Shown here in pieces: positions 18,151 to 25,801 of a stretch of 64,000 nt of DNA. Position numbers and translations under genes: made by a program. The notes below the pieces were generated by a model. That model worked only from the letters and a program-made list of their open reading frames with translations, did no database searches and was not told the origin of the DNA. Position 1 is the stretch's first letter. Each line of letters begins with the position of its first letter. Source of the DNA: Phycisphaerae bacterium (lineage in GTDB: Bacteria > Planctomycetota > Phycisphaerae > UBA1845 > UTPLA1); assembly GCA_035275405.1 (NCBI GenBank), contig DATEMU010000008.1:124001-188000 (forward strand), in the 5' to 3' direction.

Positions 18151-18179
18151 TTGGACACCGTCGCTTGCATACGTAAACT
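18151..18179 (+). promoter_or_regulatory. Candidate kynU promoter giving a leaderless mRNA
   Basis: TTGGAC (18151-18156), 17-bp spacer, TAAACT (18174-18179), then 6 nt to ATG 18186. Transcription would start at or next to the A of ATG. No SD is present. Confidence 0.6.
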
Positions 18180-18185
18180 GTCCCT

Positions 18186-19463
18186 ATGGCGCCCACCGCG
18201 TTCCAGACCGACGAGGCGTTCCCCCAACGGCTTGACGCTGAGGACCCCCTTCGAACCTACCGCGAACGCTTTCACCTCCCCATCGACCGCGACGGTCGGC
18301 CGCTCGTCTATTTCGCTGGCAACTCCCTCGGACTGATGCCCAGGACCGCACGGACGTTGGTTGATCAGGAGCTGGACGATTGGGCCCGGTTCGCCGTGGA
18401 CAGCCACTTCAAGGAGAAAACTCCCTGGTACTCTTACCACGAGATGTTCCGCGAAAGCGGCGCGCGGCTGGTCGGGGGGCACGCCGGCGAAGTGGTGATG
18501 ATGAACAGCCTCACGGTGAATCTTCACCTCATGATGGTCTCTTTTTACCGCCCCACCAAGAAGCGCTACAAAATCATCATGGATGCGCCGGGGTTTCCGT
18601 CCGACACTTACGCGGTCAAAAGCCAGATCGCCGCGCATCGCTTCGATCCCAACGACGCGCTGGTCTGGGTCCGGCCCGGCGAGGGCGAGAATTCAATCCA
18701 CCCCGGCGACATCGAATCCATCCTGGAGGACCACGGCGACCAGGTCGCGCTTGTGCTCCTGTCCGGCGTAAATTTCTTCACCGGCCAGGTCTTTGACATC
18801 GCCGGAATCACTGCCCTGGCCCAGCGCGAAGGCTGCACCGTCGGCCTCGACCTCGCCCACGGCGTCGGGAACATCCCGCTCGATCTGCACGACTGGGGCG
18901 TCGATTTCGCGGTGTGGTGCAACTACAAGTACGTCAACGCCGGGCCCGGCGCGATCGGCGGCTGTTTCGTCCACGAAAAACACGGCAAGAACACGGACTT
19001 GTTGCGGCTCGCGGGCTGGTGGGGCAACGACCCGGTGACGCGATTCCAGATGCAACTCCTGCCCGACTTCGTGCCGGCAGCCGGAGCCGAAGGCTGGCAG
19101 GTCTCCAACCCGCCTATTTTCTCGGCTGTACCGCTCCGCGCATCGCTCGACATCTTCGACGACGCCGGGATCCCGGCCCTGCGGTCCAAGTCGCAGAAGC
19201 TGACGGGCTACCTGCAATTCCTCCTCGACCAGATCCCCAGCGGTCGCTACGAAGTGATCACGCCGAAAGTCCCCGCGGCACGCGGTTGCCAGCTGTCGAT
19301 CCGCGTGAACGACCGGCCCAAGGAACTGTTCGCCGAATTAGAGGAGGCGGGCGTCAAGGGCGACTTCCGCGAGCCCGACGTCGTCCGCGTCGCCCCGGTG
19401 CCGCTGTACAACACCTTTCACGAAGTCTGGCGCTTCGCGCAGGTGCTAGCGAAGCACGCCTAA
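18186..19463 (+). CDS. kynU: Kynureninase
   Basis: A 425-residue PLP enzyme (aminotransferase fold type I) that cleaves kynurenine or 3-hydroxykynurenine to anthranilate or 3-hydroxyanthranilate plus alanine. Diagnostic blocks are LVYFAGNSLGLMPR near the N-terminus, LLSGVNFFTGQ, the PLP-binding Asp in GLDLAHGVGN, and the Schiff-base lysine K248 in CNYKYVNAGPGA. Length is normal. Its product, if 3-hydroxylated, feeds the dioxygenase at 12711; if not, it yields anthranilate, the product of the convergent trpE. The stop is 9 bp from the trpE stop. Confidence 0.93.
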   Translation: MAPTAFQTDEAFPQRLDAEDPLRTYRERFHLPIDRDGRPLVYFAGNSLGLMPRTARTLVDQELDDWARFAVDSHFKEKTPWYSYHEMFRESGARLVGGHAGEVVMMNSLTVNLHLMMVSFYRPTKKRYKIIMDAPGFPSDTYAVKSQIAAHRFDPNDALVWVRPGEGENSIHPGDIESILEDHGDQVALVLLSGVNFFTGQVFDIAGITALAQREGCTVGLDLAHGVGNIPLDLHDWGVDFAVWCNYKYVNAGPGAIGGCFVHEKHGKNTDLLRLAGWWGNDPVTRFQMQLLPDFVPAAGAEGWQVSNPPIFSAVPLRASLDIFDDAGIPALRSKSQKLTGYLQFLLDQIPSGRYEVITPKVPAARGCQLSIRVNDRPKELFAELEEAGVKGDFREPDVVRVAPVPLYNTFHEVWRFAQVLAKHA

Positions 19464-19472
19464 ACCGCCGCC

Positions 19473-21047
19473 TCAACCCCCGTTGGCAATCGCTACCGCC
19501 GCGAGCAGCGCTTTCGCCTTATTCATCGTCTCCTCATATTCCGCCGCCGGATCGCTGTCGGCCACGATTCCCGCCCCGGCTTGCATGTCCACGATCCACT
19601 CGCCACTCTTTGTGCCGGGTGTGATGACCATCGTCCGCAGGGCGATGCACGTGTCCATATTGTCGGAAAAATCGACGTAACCGACCGCCCCGCCGTAGGG
19701 GCCGCGGCGGACCGGCTCCAGCTCATCGATGATCTGCATCGCCCGAACCTTCGGAGCGCCGCTCACGGTCCCGACCGGCAACGATGCCCGCAGCGCGTCC
19801 AGCGCCGTGCGGCCCTTCGCGAGCCGACCCGTCACCGTCGAACTGATGTGCATGACGTGGCTATAGCGCTCGATGCTCATGATGTCAGACAGTTCAACGC
19901 TGCCGGGTTCTGCGACGCGGCCCACGTCATTGCGGCCCAGATCGACCAGCATGATGTGCTCGGCCCGGTCCTTGGGATCGGCCAGCAGCTCCTTTTCCAG
20001 CGCGGCGTCCTCGTCGCCCGTCGCCCCCCGCCGCCGCGTCCCCGCCAACGGCCGATTGGTGATCACGCCATCTTCCACGCGGCAAAGTATCTCGGGACTC
20101 GCGCCGACGAGTACGCACTGTGGACTCTTGATGTAGAACATGAACGGTGAGGGATTGACGACGCGCAGCGCCCGGTAGATATCAAACGGATCGGCGACCG
20201 TTGTCGCCCGGAGTCGCTGGCTCAATACGACCTGAAAAATATCGCCCGCCACGATGTATTCCTTGGCCTGGCGGACGACGGTCTCAAACGCGTCCCTCTC
20301 AAAAGTACTTTCAAATGCAATCTCCAGTCGGGCGTCGACGTCAAACTCCCCCGCCGCCGTCGGCCCCGGGTGATTCAAGGTCTCCACCAAGCGCTCGATG
20401 CGCCGACAGGCATCGTGGTAGGCCGCTTCCTCTCTACCACTCTCCACGCGAGCATGCGCCACGACCATGACCGTCTTGCTGACGTGATCGAAGATGACCA
20501 TGTCTTCGTAGATCCCGAAGACGAGATCATCCAAGCCCCGATCATCCTTGGGCGCGTGCGGCAGCGGTTCATAACGCCGGACGGTGTCGTACCCGGCGAA
20601 CCCGACCGCCCCGCCCGTGAAGCGCGGCAGCGCGGCGGCCCCCGGCGCCGTATCCGAACGCGGGCAGGCCTTCAAGCCCTCAAGCATTTTCTGAAGCGCC
20701 GCCAGGGGATCGGCGACCGATGTCATGACCTCAATCGACCCGTCGGCCCGCTCAACGGTGGCGCTGCGGTCCTTTGCCCGGAATACGATTCCGGGACGCG
20801 CCCCCACGAAACTGTACCGGGCAACCTGCTCACCGCCGATCACACTTTCCAAAAGGAAGGCGTGTTCGGCCCCCTCGGCCAATCGCGCAAACGCCCCCAC
20901 CGGCGTCAACTGATCGGCCATCAGCCGTCGATAGATCGGTACGGTCCGGCCGCGACCGGCGAGCCTTTGGTAATCATCCAGACTTGGCGAATAGACGGGC
21001 AACGACGGCTCCTCTCTGCGTCCTTCGAGGACGAGCGTAGAACGCAT
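19473..21047 (-). CDS. trpE: Anthranilate synthase component I
   Basis: A 524-residue chorismate-binding enzyme making anthranilate for tryptophan synthesis. The N-terminal block YSPSLDDYQRLAGRGRTVPI matches TrpE. The C-terminal chorismate domain has SPFMFYIKSPQCVLVGASPE, GRNDVGRVAEPGSV, the HVMHISSTV helix, and LPVGTVSGAPKVRAMQI. No trpG is adjacent. The ORF is open to 21467 but homology begins near 21047. A promoter-like -10 (TACAAT) overlaps this ATG, and TTG 21002 has a strong AGAGAGGAG 6 nt upstream, so the true start may be 21002 (509 residues). Either way the conserved region is complete. Confidence 0.93.
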   Translation of the reverse strand: MRSTLVLEGRREEPSLPVYSPSLDDYQRLAGRGRTVPIYRRLMADQLTPVGAFARLAEGAEHAFLLESVIGGEQVARYSFVGARPGIVFRAKDRSATVERADGSIEVMTSVADPLAALQKMLEGLKACPRSDTAPGAAALPRFTGGAVGFAGYDTVRRYEPLPHAPKDDRGLDDLVFGIYEDMVIFDHVSKTVMVVAHARVESGREEAAYHDACRRIERLVETLNHPGPTAAGEFDVDARLEIAFESTFERDAFETVVRQAKEYIVAGDIFQVVLSQRLRATTVADPFDIYRALRVVNPSPFMFYIKSPQCVLVGASPEILCRVEDGVITNRPLAGTRRRGATGDEDAALEKELLADPKDRAEHIMLVDLGRNDVGRVAEPGSVELSDIMSIERYSHVMHISSTVTGRLAKGRTALDALRASLPVGTVSGAPKVRAMQIIDELEPVRRGPYGGAVGYVDFSDNMDTCIALRTMVITPGTKSGEWIVDMQAGAGIVADSDPAAEYEETMNKAKALLAAVAIANGG

Positions 21048-21073
21048 TGTACCGAGAGCCCGGGTCGGCCCAA
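21046..21073 (-). promoter_or_regulatory. Candidate trpE promoter overlapping the first ATG
   Basis: On the minus strand TTGGGC (21068-21073), 16-bp spacer, TACAAT (21046-21051). The -10 includes the A and T of ATG 21047, which would leave TTG 21002 as the usable start. Confidence 0.4.
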
Positions 21074-21123
21074 GCGCGTCTTGCGTTCGCGGCCCTGCGC
21101 AGTCGGCGCTAGAATGGCCGCCA

Positions 21124-23721
21124 GTGACGAGCAAGCGAAGCCTATCGAAAAACGACACCCGGCGCGTGAATCCGGCCGGCCTTGCGCTGGGCCTCGTGAT
21201 GCTGATCGTCGGCGCCTCTCTGCTGGTTTCGCCGATGACACACGAGTCCCACAGTTGGCGTTGGGACCTTCGCGAACAAAAAAACTGGGAGGGCGCGAAG
21301 ATCAACGCGCAGCCGATGGGGCTCGATGAATCCGGCGTCTTGTTCTCACCGATGGGGAACCGGCCGGTCAGCCTGTTGACGCCTCCGCTGGAGTTGCGCG
21401 GGGACCTCGGTGGGATTCTGACCGTCTCCGCGCAATGCCCGGACGCACCGGTACAGGGTGTCCGCACGGGGGTCCGACTGCTCTGGCAGATCGAAGAGCG
21501 CCCGGATTTTCATTTCGAGGAGCAGATCGTCCAGCTAGGTCGGAGACCGACGGAAATCGTCTTTGGGCTTCCCGTACCGGCAGCGGATCTCCATCGGATC
21601 GGCGTACAGTTCCTGGGGACAAGCCAGAACATCCGATCCTCGGGAATCCAAATTCCATCGCCGTCGCCCGTCCAGAAATTGATCTATGTTGCTCACCAAC
21701 TCGGGACGATAGTGCCAATTCTCAGTCACAGTGTCAACTTCGTACGCGGTCCGCTCCTGCTCGGCCACTCCACGAACTACTACACCCTCTCGCTGATGTT
21801 AATTGCCCTCGGCGGCTACTTGGTCTCGCGCTCCATCCTCCGCCGGCCGATCCGCTGGACGACGATGGGGCTCCTGTTGCTCATCGTGTGGGTCGCCGCG
21901 GACATCCCGGCGACATGGCGATTCGCCCGGCAAGTCAACGACGATGTTGCCAGGTTCGGCGAACTCGACGCGAACGGCAAGATCGCCGCCGCGCACGGCG
22001 GCGAAGTCGCATGGGCGTTCGAGCAGCTTTCTCAACACACTCCAGTCGGCTCGACATTCGCCGTTGTCAGCGACGACACTTTTACGCCCGCCCACCGGCT
22101 GGGATACCTCGCCGCGCCGTTCCGTACACGGCGAGAGAATCCGGCCGATGCGGAATTCGTTTTTTCATGTCATGCAAGTAACGTTGCATTTGACTCATCC
22201 AAAGGCGCGTTTGCGGTTGGGGATCAACCACCGATTCAGGCTGCGGAAATCGCCCGGCTTTCGCCCGACGTCTATTTGCTACGCAACACCTCGCAGCCGA
22301 ATTCCGCTCCGACCGATAGCCCGCCGCCCCAACTACCCTTGAGCCTGCCGTGGCTGCTCGCCGGGATTCTTGTTCCTTGGGCGGCTGGTGCGGGGCTTGT
22401 TGCCTGGCTGGTCAACAGACGGTGGACCTGGGTTTTCGTGATTGGAGGGGGCTGGCTCTTCGGACAGATTCTCATCGTCGCGACCCTCTCCATCTTCCTG
22501 TTGATAACCAACGGCGGCCGCGCACGGCTGATTATTCTCGGCTTGGCCATTCTCGCAGCTTCTTGCTGGTGGATCGTATTCCACCGCACTCGACTTTTCG
22601 CCAACGCCGACAAGACTCCCAGCTCTGGAATTTCCGGGAAAATACGGCAGCCTCTTTCCTGGCAGGTGCCGGCAATGGCCCTGCTGATAATCGGTCTGAT
22701 GATCAAGCTCTCCTACATGACCATGAGCCAATGGTCCGTCACTGTCCGCTGCGATGACGCGATCTCCATGTGGCTCTTCAAGGCGAAGGTCATCGCCGGG
22801 CTCGATCAATTGCCGACGGATCCGACGCACGATTACTACCTCGGCGGCTCCAACCCGAACTATCCGCTTCTCTGCCCCCTCATCGCCGCATGGCTGCCGA
22901 TGGTCGCCGGTCAGTGGGACGAGCGAATCGCCACGTTGCCCTGGCTTCTCTGCTACATGAACTTGTTGCTGCTGATGGGTGGCGGTCTCTGCCGGTGGCT
23001 GTCCGCCGCGCATGCGAGCGCTGTGGCCTATCTCGTCGGATCGCTTCCGCTTCTCGCCATGCACGTCGTACGTCCGGGTTACGCCGATTTGTTATTGGCG
23101 GCATTCCTTGTCGGTGCCGTAGTGCTCCTGTCCGGCTGGCGATCCGACGGCCGGCTCGGCGATCTCCTGCTGGGCGGGATCTTCGCTCTGACCGCCGCCT
23201 GCATGAAACGCGAAGGACCGCCCGTTGTAGCGCTCGCCCTTGTTTTTTTCCTGGCAACAGGCCGCCGACACCTCCTCACTTATCCAATTAGGGTCCGTTG
23301 GGGAATCGCCGCGGTCGTCCTCATCGGCACGATCCTGACCACCGCGGTCGTCGGCTTTTCCGACCACGCCGAGAGCGTTGCGGCCTTCGGCTACCACCCC
23401 GGCGTCTGGAGCGCGCTCGGCCGCCACCTGTTCACCTGGGATTCTTTTCATGCCCTCTTTTGGTTGTTTGCCTTCCTGATGCCCGTCCTCCTTTGGAATA
23501 GGCGCGTCGAAAGCGGCCCCGCCGCTGCGCTCCTGGTACTGGTATGGTGCAGTCTGATCGCCGCCATCTTCATCTTCACGCCGCAGGCCCGTTTCGCCTT
23601 GAACGACCAGACGCCCTCTCGGCTCTTTCTCCAAGTAACGCCTGCCATCGTGGGGCTGCTGGCGGCGACGCTTGGACCTACAATGTCCGACAAAGGCGAG
23701 GCGGCCCATGGGAACGTATGA
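21124..23721 (+). CDS. Large polytopic membrane protein, GT39/PMT-like glycosyltransferase
   Basis: An 865-residue protein. It has one hydrophobic segment near residue 20, a roughly 180-residue beta-rich soluble part, hydrophobic segments near residues 225 and 255, another soluble loop, then about ten segments from residue 410 to the end. In the second half, VRCDDAISMWLFKAKVIAGL followed by NPNYPLLCPLIAAWLP resembles the first periplasmic loop of GT39-type enzymes that use polyprenyl-phosphate sugars (Asp pair expected there). Starts with GTG; TAGAAT lies 8 nt before it. The gene overlaps the next by 14 nt. The family call is tentative; substrate unknown. Confidence 0.6.
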   Translation: MTSKRSLSKNDTRRVNPAGLALGLVMLIVGASLLVSPMTHESHSWRWDLREQKNWEGAKINAQPMGLDESGVLFSPMGNRPVSLLTPPLELRGDLGGILTVSAQCPDAPVQGVRTGVRLLWQIEERPDFHFEEQIVQLGRRPTEIVFGLPVPAADLHRIGVQFLGTSQNIRSSGIQIPSPSPVQKLIYVAHQLGTIVPILSHSVNFVRGPLLLGHSTNYYTLSLMLIALGGYLVSRSILRRPIRWTTMGLLLLIVWVAADIPATWRFARQVNDDVARFGELDANGKIAAAHGGEVAWAFEQLSQHTPVGSTFAVVSDDTFTPAHRLGYLAAPFRTRRENPADAEFVFSCHASNVAFDSSKGAFAVGDQPPIQAAEIARLSPDVYLLRNTSQPNSAPTDSPPPQLPLSLPWLLAGILVPWAAGAGLVAWLVNRRWTWVFVIGGGWLFGQILIVATLSIFLLITNGGRARLIILGLAILAASCWWIVFHRTRLFANADKTPSSGISGKIRQPLSWQVPAMALLIIGLMIKLSYMTMSQWSVTVRCDDAISMWLFKAKVIAGLDQLPTDPTHDYYLGGSNPNYPLLCPLIAAWLPMVAGQWDERIATLPWLLCYMNLLLLMGGGLCRWLSAAHASAVAYLVGSLPLLAMHVVRPGYADLLLAAFLVGAVVLLSGWRSDGRLGDLLLGGIFALTAACMKREGPPVVALALVFFLATGRRHLLTYPIRVRWGIAAVVLIGTILTTAVVGFSDHAESVAAFGYHPGVWSALGRHLFTWDSFHALFWLFAFLMPVLLWNRRVESGPAAALLVLVWCSLIAAIFIFTPQARFALNDQTPSRLFLQVTPAIVGLLAATLGPTMSDKGEAAHGNV

Positions 23722-24097
23722 GTTGGTCATTGAGTCGGAGTTTTCCGCCGCCCATCGGCTGCGCCTCCCCGACGGCTCCTGCGAGCCGCTCCACGGCCAC
23801 AATTGGCTGGTAGAAGTGCATCTTGCGGGCCCGGAACTCGACGACGCGGGCATGCTGGCGGACTTTACCCACGTTCAGCCCGCCCTCACGGCCATTACCG
23901 CCGAGCTTCACGACACCTGCCTGAACGAATTACCGGCCTTTCATGCGACCAGCCCCTCGACTGAGCGCGTGGCCCGCTATGTGCACGATCGCCTCGCGCC
24001 GCAGTTGCCGAAGTCCGTTGCGATCCGGCGCGTGCGCGTCTGGGAGACGCGGCAATGCGCCGCGGCCTATGTTCCCGGCGCCTCCGCCGGAGATTAG
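23708..24097 (+). CDS. 6-Pyruvoyl-tetrahydropterin synthase/QueD family protein
   Basis: A 129-residue T-fold protein. The zinc ligands are intact: H16 in SAAHRL and H29, H31 in LHGHNW. The catalytic-type Cys (C25) and the substrate-anchoring Glu (E113 in WETRQ) are also present. QueD makes 6-carboxy-tetrahydropterin for queuosine; PTPS relatives make pterins. The usual Asp-His catalytic dyad before LN reads His68-Asp69, the reverse order, so activity or specificity may differ. ATG 23708 overlaps the previous gene by 14 nt; no other queuosine gene is nearby. The ORF is open from 23672, but homology begins at MGTYEL. Confidence 0.8.
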   Translation: MGTYELVIESEFSAAHRLRLPDGSCEPLHGHNWLVEVHLAGPELDDAGMLADFTHVQPALTAITAELHDTCLNELPAFHATSPSTERVARYVHDRLAPQLPKSVAIRRVRVWETRQCAAAYVPGASAGD

Positions 24098-24134
24098 CCC
24101 GGTGGACAAAGGAATCTGATGCCGCGAGGGCCGG

Positions 24135-24163
24135 TTGACGATAAAATGTAGGCGGTCTAATAT
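24135..24163 (+). promoter_or_regulatory. Promoter of mcsA-mcsB
   Basis: TTGACG (24135-24140), exactly 17 bp, TAATAT (24158-24163). This is the closest match to the housekeeping sigma consensus in the window. It would give a leader of about 35 nt containing the SD GAGAGG. No CtsR heptad repeat or CIRCE element is seen around it. Confidence 0.75.
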
Positions 24164-24204
24164 TTTTCGGACCGTCCTGGCCTCCCAGAGAGGTTGAATC
24201 GACG

Positions 24205-24714
24205 ATGAATCTCGGTTGTCAGGCCTGCAAGAAGCAGCCGGCTACAGTTCACCTTACGGATATCACTCCAGCGGGGGAGAAGCGCGAGCGCCACCTGTGC
24301 GACGAATGCGCCCAGCAGGAAGGCGTCCTGCCGAAGGTACCCGCGACCGTCCCCGTCAGCGAGATTCTCAGCGGTCTGGTCCTCCAGAAGAGTATCGTCC
24401 AACAGCTGGCCGATCTGGCCTGCCCGCATTGCAAGCTGACCTTTGTCGAGTTTCGCAACAGCGGCCTCTTGGGCTGTCCCCACGATTACGAGGCCTTTGA
24501 AAAAGCCCTCCTGCCGCTCATCGAGCGGGCCCACGAAGGCGCCAGCCACCATATCGGCAAGACGCCTCATAAGCACGCCGATCCCGGCGCGCCGGGACGA
24601 GTGGAGACCGATTTGATTCGACTGCGCAAGGAACTGAACCGCGCGGTGGACGACGAGCAGTACGAAGAGGCCGCCCGCATCCGCGATCGCATCAGCACTT
24701 TGGAAAAAAAATGA
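24205..24714 (+). CDS. mcsA: McsA, activator of the protein-arginine kinase
   Basis: A 169-residue zinc-binding protein that activates and tethers McsB. Zinc pairs are C5-x2-C8 with C32-x2-C35, and C73-x2-C76 with C91; the fourth ligand of the second site is not Cys but lies in CPHDY, so H93 or D94 may serve. The C-terminal 45 residues are a UvrB/UvrC motif (DLIRLRKELNRAVDDEQYEE) that in this family binds McsB or ClpC. Length matches Firmicutes McsA. Its stop overlaps the mcsB start as ATGA. ctsR and clpC, the usual operon partners in Bacillus, are absent. Confidence 0.88.
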   Translation: MNLGCQACKKQPATVHLTDITPAGEKRERHLCDECAQQEGVLPKVPATVPVSEILSGLVLQKSIVQQLADLACPHCKLTFVEFRNSGLLGCPHDYEAFEKALLPLIERAHEGASHHIGKTPHKHADPGAPGRVETDLIRLRKELNRAVDDEQYEEAARIRDRISTLEKK

Positions 24715-25766
24715 TCGTTGACGAAATGGCCAGGCAATCAGGGGAATGGCTCCGCGGCGTCGGACCGATGTCCGACATTGTCATCAGCTCGCGCATCCGC
24801 CTGGCGCGCAACATCGCCGGTTATCCCTTCCTCAGCAAGGCGTCGGAAGAACAACGGGCCGAATTGGCCACCATCATCCGCCGCAACGTCGATGAGAAGG
24901 CCACCGCCGGCGAGTGGTCCTACCTTGAGATGGCCAAGACCGACGAACTCGATCAGCAGATCCTGATCGAGCGGCACCTGATCAGCCGCCAACATGCGGA
25001 CTCGCGCGGCAGCCGCGGCGTTGCCGTCTCCAAAAATGAATCCGTCGCGGTCATGGTCAACGAAGAGGATCATCTCCGGCTCCAGGTGCTGCGCAGCGGC
25101 CTGCAACTCGATGAAGTTTGGGAGGAGATTTCCCGGATCGACGATCGTCTCGAAGAGCGGATCGACTTCTCATTCCATGCGCGGTACGGCTACCTGACCG
25201 CCTGTCCGACCAACGTCGGCACGGGGCTTCGCGTCTCCGTCATGTTGCACCTGCCGGGGCTTAAGCTGACCGGCGAGATCGAACGCGTCTTCCGCGCCGC
25301 CCGCGACATGCGCCTCGCCGTTCGCGGTCTTTTCGGTGAAGGGACGGAAGCGACCGGCGACTTCTTCCAGATCAGCAATCAGGTAACGCTTGGCCGAACC
25401 GAGGAGGAAATCGTCAACGACTTCAAGCACCTCGTCATCCCCAAGATCATCGACTACGAGAATCGCGCCAGAAAGACGCTGGTGCAGGACAAGACGCTTG
25501 CTTTGGATGACCGCGTTTGGCGCTCCTACGGAACGTTGGTAAATGCCCGGACCATCAGCAGCGAAGAGACCATGTTGCATCTCTCGCACCTGCGGATGGG
25601 CATTAACCTGGGCCGGATCAAGACGGTCGATATGAAGACGGTTAACGAACTCTTCCTGCTGACCCAGCCCGCCCACCTCCAGAAGCTGCACGGCGGCCGG
25701 CTCAACGGCGAACAGCGCAGCATTGCCCGCGCCGAGCTGATTCGCAAGCGGCTGGCGAAAACATAG
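24711..25766 (+). CDS. mcsB: Protein-arginine kinase McsB
   Basis: A 351-residue guanidino kinase that phosphorylates arginines on proteins, in Firmicutes marking them for ClpCP. ATP-binding SSRIRLARN is at residues 26-34, the catalytic NEEDH block at 117-121, the phosphagen-kinase cysteine signature CPTNVGTG at 165-172, and the RGLFGEGTE loop near 206. All catalytic parts appear intact and the length is normal. It is translationally coupled to mcsA. With no clpC or ctsR nearby, the downstream protease must be encoded elsewhere. It is convergent with the molybdoenzyme gene. Confidence 0.92.
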   Translation: MIVDEMARQSGEWLRGVGPMSDIVISSRIRLARNIAGYPFLSKASEEQRAELATIIRRNVDEKATAGEWSYLEMAKTDELDQQILIERHLISRQHADSRGSRGVAVSKNESVAVMVNEEDHLRLQVLRSGLQLDEVWEEISRIDDRLEERIDFSFHARYGYLTACPTNVGTGLRVSVMLHLPGLKLTGEIERVFRAARDMRLAVRGLFGEGTEATGDFFQISNQVTLGRTEEEIVNDFKHLVIPKIIDYENRARKTLVQDKTLALDDRVWRSYGTLVNARTISSEETMLHLSHLRMGINLGRIKTVDMKTVNELFLLTQPAHLQKLHGGRLNGEQRSIARAELIRKRLAKT

Positions 25767-25801
25767 GACCAAATGACCCCATCAGTCCTATTCCGCCTCC
25801 G

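Larger units (their letters stand above)
17843..18185. other. 343-bp divergent intergenic region
   Basis: It separates the outer-membrane barrel gene (minus) from kynureninase (plus). It holds a candidate promoter for each, described separately. No convincing ORF, repeat or operator was seen in the remainder. Confidence 0.6.
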
